Source: Dictyocoela muelleri (taxonomy: Eukaryota > Microsporidia). Taken from it: DNA of 23,115 bases. The translations under genes were made by a program, and so were the position numbers. How positions within the stretch are numbered: the first letter of the stretch is position 1; each line of letters starts with the position of its first letter. This document shows positions 8,300 to 16,390 of this stretch, piece by piece. The DNA lies in contig SDVU01000064.1 in the NCBI GenBank assembly GCA_016256075.1, positions 1 through 23,115 of the forward strand, read 5' to 3'. The notes under the pieces are model-generated. The model saw only the letters and a program-made list of their open reading frames with translations. It ran no database searches and was not told the origin of the DNA.

Positions 8300-8645
8300 T
8301 GGCTTAAAAATACATTTATCAAGCGAATTTCTACAGATAATTTATAATATTAGCAAAATGTGTCTACAGCTCTAAAAATGTATCTATAAGCCGTAAAGAA
8401 ATGGGTCTATGGCTTGGAAAAAAGGTCTATCACTTGGGAAAGGGGTCTATCTATTAAAAATGGTCATAACTACGAAAACCTTTGCAATTTCCTAAAATAT
8501 GCAAGAACAAACTATAATAATGCAACGTAGGGGCTATAATAATGCAACAAAGAGAATATTATAATACAAAGTAGGACATAATATGGCAAAGAGGTGACTA
8601 TAATAATGCAAAGAGGTGGCATAATAAAAAAAAGACTGTAAAGTC
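8300..8645 (-). repeat. Right inverted end of the foldback element (tandem-repeat arm)
   Basis: Reads as the reverse complement of 5468-5816. The inner part has TGTCTACAGCTC and TCTATAAGCC words, the outer part GACTATAATAATGCAA units ending at GACTGTAAA (about 8634-8642). Individual units differ from the left arm in number and sequence, showing independent slippage since the arms formed. Confidence 0.8.
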
Positions 8646-8658
8646 AAAATAAATTTTT

Positions 8659-9549
8659 CTAATAACTAATAAAATTTAATAAATTAAGGAAATTGAATTT
8701 TTCGTAAAAATATTTACATGTCCACTCTTTCAATATGTCATCAAGATTGCTATGACCTACGCCTTTTATTTTTCGCAACATTTCCTTAAGCTTTCCCCAC
8801 AAAGATTCAATGTATTGAGTATGCAATCCAGCAACGGGATTCACAAAATTATAACTATGATTCACTGTCAGATGTGTGAATAGTGGATATATATTTTTGT
8901 AATCTCGCCATTCCTCAGATCATATGTCACTTCCTGTTCGATAGACTCGATGAATTATAAGTAAAAGAGTTTCCTGTGATATATCAGGGACAACTTCCAC
9001 ATAATATTTTGATAAGGTATCTAAAACCTCGTTTTTCCAAAGACCCACATGTATTGTTGTGTTATTCTTTCGACATTATATTTTTGACGGTAATGGAATA
9101 TAGATTCATCTATCTGACATATAATGCCATCTCCTCCCAAACGTATAGGGTTTTCAATTAAAAAAGATTGTGTTTTGTGACTTAACTTGCTTTTAAGCTT
9201 TAATATACTTGTCTTTTTAACACCAAAGTCTCTCATCAGCTCAGTTTGTGGCTTGTTGTAAAATAAGTAATACAGAATAATCAAACAATGATTTAACGGA
9301 ATTATAAAATTTTCAAAAAAAAACTGTTTTTTTTTTCTGATAGAAATATCTTTAAAAATTCCGACATTGTACTTTGTAACACCGAAATTCTTTTCTGTCA
9401 ATATTTCTCTTATAAACCACCTTTGTTAAAAGGTTATGATAGGATTCACAATATAAAATTGATTTAATGACATTATTATCGCGCAAAAATCTGATTGTTT
9501 TGTAATTATCTCTAATAATTGTTAAAAAATAAATTAAATTTAAATTCAT
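8659..9549 (-). pseudogene. Merlin/IS1595-type transposase, nearly complete with about three breaks
   Basis: Starting at ATG 9549, the minus strand encodes about 295 residues. An N-terminal part (MNLNLIYFL, then RNIDRKEFRCYKVQCRNF) overlaps and shifts frame near 9350-9400. Next comes a helix-rich middle, the first catalytic block ICQIDESIFHYRQKYN, and QYMWVFG ending at a frame shift near 9021. A block SEEWRDYKNI follows close after an in-frame stop, and then NHSYNFVNPVAG and HTQYIESLWGKLKEMLR carry the catalytic Glu. All three acidic blocks of the DDE core are present. The start is favoured because a CCC run lies four to six bases upstream. It abuts the right end of the foldback element. With so few lesions, it is the youngest Merlin gene here. 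Confidence 0.82.
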
Positions 9550-9556
9550 TGAGGGA
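9547..9556 (-). promoter_or_regulatory. CCC start-proximal signal of the Merlin gene
   Basis: On the minus strand the text reads ATCCCTCAATG, a CCC triplet immediately before the ATG in otherwise A/T-only DNA. CCC or GGG runs just upstream of the start codon are a reported microsporidian promoter feature. The same arrangement precedes the MULE start at 16449. Confidence 0.45.
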
Positions 9557-9789
9557 TAAATTTTTTAATTTTTTAATTTTTTAATTTATTAATTTTTTAA
9601 TTTATTAATTTTTTAATTTTATGACCGTTTTTTCCCCATGGGAGAAAAAAATGGTCTAGATCCGATAAATTATATGGTCTTAATAAAAAAACATTGCATA
9701 CATATATATATATATATTTATATATATATATAACATCTCTTTGTCGTATTTCGTACTCTCTTCTATACATATTAACATAATCAAAAGTT
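9557..9789. repeat. AT simple repeats: TTTTTTAATTTATTAA units and a TA tract
   Basis: Bases 9561-9620 repeat TTTTTTAATTTATTAA-like units; 9699-9732 is a TA run with one interruption. Between them GACCGTTTTTTCCCC faces GGGAGAAAAAAATGGTC (9622-9656), an imperfect hairpin. No gene is seen. Confidence 0.75.
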
Positions 9790-10650
9790 ATTCTTGGGCA
9801 TTCTCTATTGATTCGCCACTATTTTCTTTTACAGCCGTATCAAATCATTCAATATTATCAAAATGTTTCATTTTTATTGCTGAATGAGTTATATTATTAT
9901 ACTCATATACAGCTTTATCTAGATAATTTATCAAGTTGAAATATCGAATGTGTAGACATTTATCAATTTTTATTTAAGTACATAAAATTCGTTTAAATTG
10001 GTATTGTGATTAGAATCATAAAGCCTTATATGTCCTACACACATCACAAATTCCTGTAGTGTATTTTTACAGATATATTTAAAAACACCCTGCAATTATC
10101 AGTGTGGAAAACTATCCAAATTACCTCTTTTTAATAATGAGTTTTAAAAATTTTCGAAAAATTGAAGGTGTTTTTTTTGCTGGATAAGCCAAAGCGGAAA
10201 TTGAAAAGAAATCAAAAATACTAAAAAATATACAATATAATATTATTAGCACTATAAAAGTCCATGTCTATTGTTTCTACAATTAATCTTTCTCCTTGAT
10301 ATGAAGGAATTATTGGTGTTATTTAATTATACGCCGTGTGTAGGCTTTCAAGTAAACAATTTGCACAAGTAAGAATATATTCATTTAGATCTTAAAAAAT
10401 ACTACAGTATGTGTTACATATCCTTTCATATGTCCCTATACGACTAACATGATCCTAGTTCGCGTGACTTTTTTATTATTTCTTTTTTTATCGATTTCAT
10501 ACCGGCAAATAACATTTTTATATCTACTATTTATTTTGTAATATATTGTATCTCGTTCAAGTTTAAATTTAGAACACATTCGTTTAAAAACCTTTTTTGA
10601 CATTTTCATTTCTTCGATATAAAAATTGCTTAATAAAAATACTATTATGT
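9790..10650 (-). mobile_element. Fossil integrase-bearing element, probably LTR retrotransposon kin
   Basis: Minus-strand pieces resemble the integrase of Ty3/gypsy-like elements. In order there is a lysine-rich zinc-domain approach, a Cys-containing segment, a part of the catalytic core with a His-Thr-Asp-Asn word, and a C-terminal segment with a Tyr-Asn and His-Ser pattern typical of the core's last helix. It is clearly broken, with roughly eight or more breaks. No reverse transcriptase, capsid part or paired long terminal repeats were recognised, so it is a truncated old fragment. A Polinton-type integrase cannot be excluded by eye. Confidence 0.42.
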
Positions 10651-10711
10651 TTAATCACCTTGTTTTATTTTCAATATTTACTAATCTTCCTATTGCGGTT
10701 TTTATGCACCC

Positions 10712-10966
10712 AAAAAAAAATTAAACTAAGAAATCAAAATTTTAAAGTGGAACACAATTTGTAGCAAGATGCATACAGGAAATTTTTTTAATTTAAAAAT
10801 TTATTTTTTTATATTTTTTAAATATTTAATAAAAAAAAATGAAACACAATTAACAGATGCTCTTAATAAAATTTTATTATTAAAAATCAAATTTTTTTAA
10901 TCAAATTTAGGCGTGGGCACACAATTTGCAGAGGAACATAATTTGTTGTAACAATAATGAACATTT
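10712..10966 (-). repeat. Dispersed 'CAAATTGTGT' repeat, copy 2 (longest)
   Basis: The reverse complement reads TTGTTACAACAAATTATG, TGCAAATTGTGTGCCC, TAATAATAAAATTTTATTA and, further on, TATGCATCTTGCTACAAAT followed by TGTGTTCC. The first half matches 966-1135 and the second half matches 3318-3390, so those two are different parts of one longer unit. It lies directly upstream of the fossil integrase, but its arrangement does not make it a terminal repeat of that element. Confidence 0.5.
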
Positions 10967-11254
10967 TTTTTATTTTAAACATTTTTTTTATATTTTTTAT
11001 TTTTTTATTGGCTTTGATAATTTTTATAAGCAAATATTTGTTAAATAATGTAATGTCATTTTTTTTGATTTTTATACTTATATTTGACATATATTTCTGC
11101 AATGAATAAATTTTAAAATAAAGAAAATTTAAATAGCGTGAATCCTTCCAGCTACCGCAAAGCATGCTATGAATCTACACCTCAATTTAAACTCCTTTTA
11201 ATTTAAAATTAAATAATGTTAAAAATAGATTATATATTGCCGTCCAAGGATCCA

Positions 11255-11325
11255 AAATCCCCGATTTGCGCATATTAATTTTGAAATCACAGATTTTCGC
11301 TTATTAATTTGGAAATCCCGGATCA
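11255..11325 (+). repeat. 29-bp tandem repeat, about 2.4 units
   Basis: AAATCCCCGATTTGCGCATA, AAATCACAGATTTTCGCTTA and AAATCCCGGATCAG start at 11255, 11284 and 11313, a period of exactly 29. Units diverge by several bases. There are no spacers of variable sequence, so it is not CRISPR-like. A related word GAAATCCCAGGATCGATAAA occurs near 13191. Confidence 0.75.
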
Positions 11326-11926
11326 GAAAATAAAAAATCCTTGTTACGGGATAATTGATTAAATATAAAGCGCTTATAAAAGGAATAAAATAGCGAAGCA
11401 ACAATTATGCACATTACCTTTTATCTGTATAAATGTATATCTAATGCTTCATAAACAGATTTTAGCATGGTTATTTCTTCCGTTAGAGATCTTAGACAAA
11501 TAATTAAAATTTTCTTAGAAATTTTGTTAAAAAAAATTACATTGAAATCTTATTTTGGTCGAAAAATGGCTGCAAAACAAGAAAAATACGACGCTTAAAA
11601 TTTTATTTTCTTTAAACATATCAAAAGACTAAACGTTAACCAAAAACTTTAACTGTAAGGAAAAATAAAATAAATTCATTAGAAATGTTTTTATGCTACT
11701 TAGTTTAATTGATATAAATTACTAATCTGAAAATATTAGAATAATGGTATCTTAATAAAAATGTACTAAAAGCCGTTAGAACTTATGATAATATTTTTAT
11801 ATAAGGAGAAAATGAAACTAAAAAGGATTATTCAAAGTGTGTATTTTCTTACCAAGGACAATTTTAGCAAAAATTAGAAGTTTTATGAATGAAGAAACAT
11901 TAGCCAGCTCTACTTAGTCGTGTGTT
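11326..11926. other. AT-rich stretch without recognisable gene
   Basis: Only short, low-complexity frames are present on both strands and no family motif was found. The stretch ends at the T-run that forms the left flank of SINE copy B. Confidence 0.55.
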
Positions 11927-12319
11927 TTTTTTAAAAAATATACCATATATAACATGCTGACAACATCTATAGCTGCCAACAAAAAGATTTGTCTCCAACC
12001 ATAGTCTTTAGACCTTTAGTTCCAGGCTTTAAAATTTTAAATAACTTTCTAAGGTATAGAATCCTAGCTGTATACGCGTTTTTCGTTTTATAAAAGACAC
12101 AGCAGGATACAGGTAATAAAAGTATTTTCCTAAGTTTTTATTTTTCACTACTTTTTACCGAGATGCGCCGCTGCACTCGTATAACACCTAGGTGACTCCC
12201 TTCTGATTTATCGTCATATTAGAACAAGTATTAATAAGCCATACTACACAAAAACAACTGTATATTACTACTATGTTTCTATATTTTTATCGCTTAATGT
12301 CATTTTCTAATTATTTATT

Positions 12320-12903
12320 GTCGCGCGCGAAGCGTGTGAGCGTGCCAAGCTGATATAGGAGTAATTTTTTTATAAAATATTTAAGAATTTACAATTGTAA
12401 AAATTTTATTTTATTTAAAATCACAAAGATATTTTTTTAATTATGAATAAAAAATTTAGGACTATTTAAAAAATCTACCTTTAAATATTGAATAATTAAA
12501 ATTTATAGTTTTAGAATTATAACTTTCCGGCTACTTATAATTTAAATGAAATTTATTACCAAGTGGTAGATTTATAAATTGCTTTATATTTATTAGTATT
12601 TTTTTTTGACAAACGTGGATTTGAGAAATATGTTTATTCTTCCTATTTAAGTTACGTTTTTTAAAATATTTTATTATTATATATAATAAAAATATCAATT
12701 ATGTACGAATAGCTAAACGGTAAAGGTCTCATGGTCTTTTTTTGTGTCCCAAAGTTCGAATCCCTCAGTGGCATTATTTGCAAAATGTATAGTTTGGCAT
12801 ACCACCTTGGCATGAATTTGTAATTATTTAAATATGTAAAAAATAAAAAAATAATTCAAATTGAAACCTGTGACTTCTTGGCATGACGACCTTGGCGCGC
12901 CAC
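12320..12903. mobile_element. 'GTCGCGCG' TIR transposon, non-autonomous, copy E2
   Basis: Inserted in SINE copy B. The left end GTCGCGCGCGAAGCGTGTG and the reverse complement of the right end GTGGCGCGCCAAGGTCGTC are imperfect inverted repeats, both reaching TGCCAAG about 30 bp in. The direct repeat ATTTATT (12313-12319 and 12904-12910) flanks it. The uninterrupted SINE copy A reads ATTATTTATTAAAGAG at the same place, so the empty site is known and the duplication is 7 bp. The interior is AT-rich and non-coding except for a tRNA-like stretch at 12703-12772. Confidence 0.75.
12703..12772 (+). repeat. tRNA-like sequence inside E2
   Basis: AATAGCTAAACGGTAAAGG serves as an A-box region and AGTTCGAATCCCTCAGTGGC as a B box with the 3' acceptor strand of a tRNA. 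The matching 5' acceptor strand (TGCCACT expected) is not present, so the gene is not functional. It is a tRNA relic or the head of a second SINE type carried by the transposon. A downstream copy of ACCTTGGCATGA (12801-12813) repeats sequence found near the element's right end. Confidence 0.5.
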
Positions 12904-13002
12904 ATTTATTAAAGAGTGATGTCATCGGGATTCAGACGAAGATACTCAAATTTTACACAAAAGATTATTACCACAAAGTTTGCGCGGATATTTTTTAAAA
13001 AA

Positions 13003-13434
13003 AAATAAATAAATAAACTTTTTACATTAATTTTCAAAAAAATAGATTAATTTCATCGCATTTTATTAAAATATACTATTTTATCTATATTTTACTTTAA
13101 AATTATATAAGGCTGAAACAAATCTAAATAACTATTGTTTTTTTAGATAAATTATTCCCGGTCTATGTCTCGGAGTTCATAAAATGTAATCCTGAAATCC
13201 CAGGATCGATAAAAATGGCCCGGTATTGCAATCCATAAAGTAGATATACTTTTGTATTGGTTATCTTCCAAAAAAATAGCAAAATTTTTTCAATGATTTG
13301 CATATATCTAATTTAATAGACTACATAGAAACATATTTATTTAATATTTTTTTTAAATTTAAATATAATAGAAAAATCAATTAGACCGTGTCATTGCGGT
13401 TAGTGATATTTATATTGTAGTAAATGGTCTAAGG
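13003..13434. other. AT-rich stretch, no gene; short inverted pair at its end
   Basis: No coding or RNA gene is supported. TTAGACC (13381-13387) and GGTCTAA (13426-13432) form a 7-bp inverted pair around 38 bases containing CATTGCGGTTAGTGA. It looks tRNA-like at first sight but lacks a T arm. Confidence 0.5.
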
Positions 13435-13880
13435 CTGTGTTTCCTAACGTGTGGCCTACGCCCCACTTATGGGGGCAATTTTGATTTTCTGTGGGAGCGG
13501 GGGGGAATTGGGATAACGTGGAGTGTGGGAGATTTGAAATTTCAAGAAGTAGTTGCTATTAGAATTTCCATGGATTTATGGCTTTAACTTACAAAGTTCT
13601 AACCTAAAATGTAATCAGCCTGTAATAAAAATCAGAATCAATATTCTCATTAAATAAATAATTTAATTTTTTAATAATTAATTACCTAAATCAATAAAAT
13701 AATAACATTTTTTATTAAATACCTAATGTTTTGAAAAAGGGAGGGGAAAAAAATTTTTATTCGGCTAAAGGGACAGAGAACAAATTTTATCAGCTGGGGG
13801 GCATAAAAAATTTTTTTCGACTAGGGAGAAGTTGAGCCAAAAAATGATAAAATACAGGTTTAAGGTTTGAATTCAGTGTG
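13435..13880. mobile_element. G-rich hAT-like non-autonomous element
   Basis: The left end CTGTGTTTCCTAACGTGTGG followed by CCTACGCCCCACTTATGGGG resembles the CAGTGNTTCCCAAC plus CGCCCC/GGGG start of many animal hAT MITEs. Further in are G-runs (GGGAGCGGGGGGGAATTGGG) and two internal copies of a unit with AAATTTTTATTCGGCTA and AATTTTTTTCGACTAGGGAG (about 13742-13830). The right border is set loosely at GGTTTGAATTCAGTG. No 8-bp duplication was found. GC content is far above the surroundings, which fits transfer from an animal host, but the family call rests on the left end alone. Confidence 0.35.
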
Positions 13881-14345
13881 AGAATTTATTAAAATAAGGA
13901 ATTTGGGGAATTATAAGATTTATTATATAAAATTACGGGCTGAAAGAGATAAAAATACCACATAATTAGGGGTTTACTATTTTTTACGAAAATATTCTTG
14001 TTTCAAATAAAGAAAATGAAAATTATTATTTTTTAATTATTTTAAATTGGCGATCAAACAACGATTAATACCTCTGTTTGCTGAAAATGTCTTACTGTTT
14101 TTTCTCTTACTATAAAAACCGCCTTAGGCGTAAAAGAGCAAGTTTGATAGAAGACCATATTTTTTTATCAAATATTTTGTTCAACAATAAAAAAATAAGC
14201 ATTGAGTAGAAAGGGGAAATAATTGTTTATTGGCTTAAAAAGTACTAGATGTCACAAATTTCTATAATATATTCACTAGACACTATGAAAATACACATAA
14301 AATCTTTGATATTAGCATGTTTTTCGACAACATTTCTATAATAGG
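13881..14345. other. AT-rich stretch, probably degraded front of the next Merlin gene
   Basis: No frame is readable. The position directly upstream of the Merlin catalytic block at 14346, and the distance of about 450 bases, would suit a lost zinc-ribbon and helix-turn-helix region, but no motif from that region is recognisable. Confidence 0.35.
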
Positions 14346-14745
14346 GAGTCCGAGTTTGGTAAACCATATAAACGTTATAATAGATTAGTCTGAGTTTAGT
14401 AAAATAAAGTATGATCGAAACCATTTATTAGAAGGAGAGTGGATATGTGGAGCAGTCGAGCGTCCGACCTGTCGCCAAATATTTTTATATGACATTGAGA
14501 AAAGAAATGTTGAAAGGAAAAATTCAGTGATTACCTCTTATATTAATCGAGAAATTTTGTATTTATAGCGACATACAAAGAGAATATTCGAAATTAAAAA
14601 ATTTTCTACAAACACTCAACAGTTAAACACTTTGAAAAACTCATCAATTCATATATTGGTGTCCACACAAACACAATTGAGGCAAATAGGGCGTCATTAA
14701 ATATAGAAACTCAAAAATCAGGAAAAAGAAAAAAACATATGTAAA
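14346..14745 (+). pseudogene. Merlin/IS1595-type transposase, C-terminal half, broken
   Basis: The plus strand gives ESEFGKPYKRYN (first acidic block, 14346 onward), then EGEWICGAVERPTC (about 14431-14475), typical of the strand pair after the first Asp. RNVERKNSVITSYI follows, and finally GVHTNTIEANRASL (about 14660-14700) with the catalytic Glu, followed by a basic KSGKRKKH tail. The first block seems to be present twice about 40 bases apart (ESEFGK, then a diverged SEF-S-K copy at 14385), suggesting a short tandem duplication. Frames change at least twice and one stop precedes the second Asp region. The N-terminal zinc ribbon is not recognisable. Confidence 0.75.
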
Positions 14746-14971
14746 TTTATTTAATTATATATATTATTCTTAGGAATTTCTTTACGAAAATTATGACGAT
14801 TTCTTAAGATTATTATTACAATAAAATTTTTTATTAAATTAAAATATGATTATTAAAAATGCTTTTTAACAATCTTGTTTTATTCGTTGAAATAAAAGGG
14901 TATTTTTTTAAAAAATGGTACCTCCTAATATGTGGTATCTTTTTGGGAAATACGAAAATTAGGAATTAAAG

Positions 14972-15034
14972 GGGGTTTATATCGAGAATCGAACCCGTTA
15001 GCTGACACGATGCGATATCGAGATATACTCGCCA
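14972..15034 (-). repeat. tRNA-like sequence, minus strand
   Basis: On the minus strand GGCGAGTATATCTCGATA leads to a clear T-arm ACGGGTTCGATTCTCG with four of five stem pairs. The acceptor strands (GGCGAGT and TATAAAC) do not pair, and the D and anticodon arms cannot be drawn convincingly. It is probably a tRNA-derived repeat head or a decayed tRNA gene. Confidence 0.4.
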
Positions 15035-15114
15035 CAAATAATCATCTATGAATATTCAAATTATGCAATAATACTATTTTATATCTTAAAATGAAAAATT
15101 AAAGTTTTAATAAA

Positions 15115-15615
15115 TTAAAAGTTCAAAAAAATCTTCCGACAAAATGTTATAATTCCACTATTATTTTTTTCAAAATCATACATCTCATCATTATCTAATC
15201 TAATTATTCCTTTTTTATAATAATTTTTATCATCCATATCATAAAATCTACGGAAAATTTCTTTAACATATTCAAACTTTTGCTTTAAAAAATAGTATTC
15301 AGTCCCAATAATCAAATCACAAAAATCTCGTTTTGATTCATTAGGGTTTACAAAATTTTGGATTTTATCAGTCACGTATTCAGTGAGATTTTCATTGACA
15401 GTATTTAATGTGTTATTGTCCGAATAACTTAATGCCGACGGACTATTATATCTTAAACTTGAATAGTCACTGTTAGTGTTATTATATATCATATCATATA
15501 TTTTATTTATCAATGATCTTTCATTTGCTAATAATATCACACTTATAACTGAACAAACTGTTATTGTAACAATAACTGTGTAAGTACATATTTTTTTGAT
15601 TATATCAAAATTCAT
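15115..15615 (-). CDS. Small secreted or membrane-anchored protein, unknown function
   Basis: An intact 166-residue frame that I do not recognise. Residues 9-30 are strongly hydrophobic (CTYTVIVTITVCSVISVILL) after a short basic start (MNFDIIKK), so it has a signal peptide or a single membrane anchor. The following 60 residues are rich in Asn and Ser (NNTNSDYSS, SYSDNNTLN) with possible N-glycosylation sites. The C-terminal half is charged, with KQKFEYVKEIFRRFYDMDD, probably helical. It has two Cys after the hydrophobic segment (CDL and FCRK). A TATAAAAG sequence lies about 30 bases before the ATG, but no CCC motif is seen. Its residue mix is unlike the random frames around it, which supports it being real. 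Such small secreted proteins are common in microsporidia; the role is unknown. Confidence 0.55.
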   Translation of the reverse strand: MNFDIIKKICTYTVIVTITVCSVISVILLANERSLINKIYDMIYNNTNSDYSSLRYNSPSALSYSDNNTLNTVNENLTEYVTDKIQNFVNPNESKRDFCDLIIGTEYYFLKQKFEYVKEIFRRFYDMDDKNYYKKGIIRLDNDEMYDFEKNNSGIITFCRKIFLNF

Positions 15616-16086
15616 ATGTAAGCAGCACCAATTGTCTTTTATAGATTTAATTCTTTAAAAAAAATCATAAATCAGAATTTTGACATTGAAATGAAAATTC
15701 TAGAATTTTAAGGTTTTTTTAAAAAAAATGTTTTAATAAATTGTAAAAAAAACATGTAAATAGTATGTAAAGTTTCCATCGCCTGTCATATTTCGAACGC
15801 TAGAAATTTTTTTAAAATTTTTTATTTTACATATTTCTCTCTCTGTGTGTTTTGACCAATTTCCATTGATTAGTGTATAAAAAACATAACCACTAGAGAG
15901 CAGGGATAGTATTATACTTCTAATAAATGAATAAAATGATAAATATTAGATAAAAATGTTTCTGCGTAGTCTGTTAAATTAGATATAAACATTGCTTTTA
16001 AAAATTTGATCTGTTTAACATTAATTATAAATCCACGTAATTTTTTTTTAAATAAAATAAAACATCTGAATATTGGTTCTGTTATG
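15616..16086. other. AT-rich spacer between the small gene and the CCCCT repeats
   Basis: Contains the putative TATA-like CTATAAAAG upstream of the minus-strand gene at 15615 and otherwise only low-complexity sequence. No coding region or RNA gene is supported. Confidence 0.5.
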
Positions 16087-16151
16087 AACCAAAAAGACAC
16101 CCCTAACCAAAAAACACCCCTAACCAAAAAGACACCTCTAACCAAAAAGAT
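16087..16151 (+). repeat. 18-bp AACCAAAAAGACACCCCT tandem repeat with outlying copies
   Basis: Three and a half units start at 16087, 16105, 16122 and 16140. Further single copies lie at 16226 (ACCAAAATGAGTCC) and 16308 (AACCAAAATGACTCCCCT). Around the outliers, CTTACGAACC (about 16219) and GATTCGTAAG (about 16293) form an inverted pair. Frames across the repeat are open on both strands because the unit contains no stop, so the small ORFs here are not credible genes. It lies just upstream of the MULE, but its unit is unrelated to the MULE ends. Confidence 0.8.
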
Positions 16152-16390
16152 ATCATCTTTAAAATTTAATATAAAAAAATTAATCATACAAAATATTCAT
16201 ACCAAATTATTAAGAGACCCTTACGAACCAAAATGAGTCCACTTTTTTATATTTAAATTTTTTTTTTAAAATTAAATTTAGTATCAAATGTCGAGATTCG
16301 TAAGTATCAAACCAAAATGACTCCCCTATTTTTTCATTAATAACTTTTTTTTTAAAAAAATCATTTTTTTTATAAATATTCGTTGAATCC

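Larger units (their letters stand above)
5461..8645. mobile_element. Foldback-like element with tandem-repeat ends around a Merlin remnant
   Basis: The outer arms (5468-5816 and 8300-8645) are inverted copies of each other made of short tandem units. Inside these lie inverted hairpin modules (6665-6964 and 7980-8281). The middle holds a decayed Merlin transposase on the minus strand (7200-7888). The left arm has gained an extra ~850-bp AACCC/TTATTTTT array (5817-6660) that the right arm lacks: where the left arm leaves TAAGCCATTA and later resumes TAATGGGAACTTTTCTG, the right arm reads straight through. Inverted ends made of tandem repeats recall Drosophila Foldback and Galileo elements, although those use a P-type transposase. 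Termini are near TTTACAGTC; no target duplication was found. Whether the Merlin gene drove this element or merely landed in it is open. Confidence 0.6.
11939..12990 (-). mobile_element. tRNA-headed SINE copy B, interrupted by a transposon
   Basis: Aligns with copy A (4490-4947) along its length: both have CATGCTGACAACATC at the 3' border, CAGGATACAGGTAAT, ACTTTTTACCGAGATGCG, CGCTGCACTC, AACAACTGTATATTA and AGAGTGATGTCA (plus-strand text). The B-box region is GGATTCAGACG (12928-12938), worn. The copy is split at 12320-12903 by the 'GTCGCGCG' element E2. TTTTTTAAAAAA flanks both sides (11927-11938 and 12991-13002), a probable target duplication. Without the insertion its length is about 461 bp, the same as copy A. 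It is more diverged in its 3' half than in its 5' half. Confidence 0.7.

Noticed and set aside
5461-9549. A single autonomous element including the Merlin gene at 8659-9549
   Set aside because: The inverted arm ends near 8645 before that gene, and no matching arm lies beyond 9549. The two are treated as neighbours until more copies are seen.
10887-11165. 92-residue Lys/Ile-rich minus-strand frame
   Set aside because: It overlaps the CAAATTGTGT repeat and is low-complexity, with no motif.
11255-11325. CRISPR-like 29-bp spacing
   Set aside because: The units are contiguous tandem copies with no variable spacers, in a eukaryotic window.
12703-12772. Functional tRNA gene
   Set aside because: The B box and 3' acceptor strand are good, but the 5' acceptor strand does not pair and no anticodon arm can be drawn.
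13381-13432. Armless mitochondrial-type tRNA with a TTAGACC/GGTCTAA stem
   Set aside because: A 7-bp stem is easily found by chance in this composition and there is no T arm or B box.
16006-16236. Small genes on both strands over the CCCCT repeats
   Set aside because: Both frames exist only because the 18-bp unit contains no stop codon in several frames.
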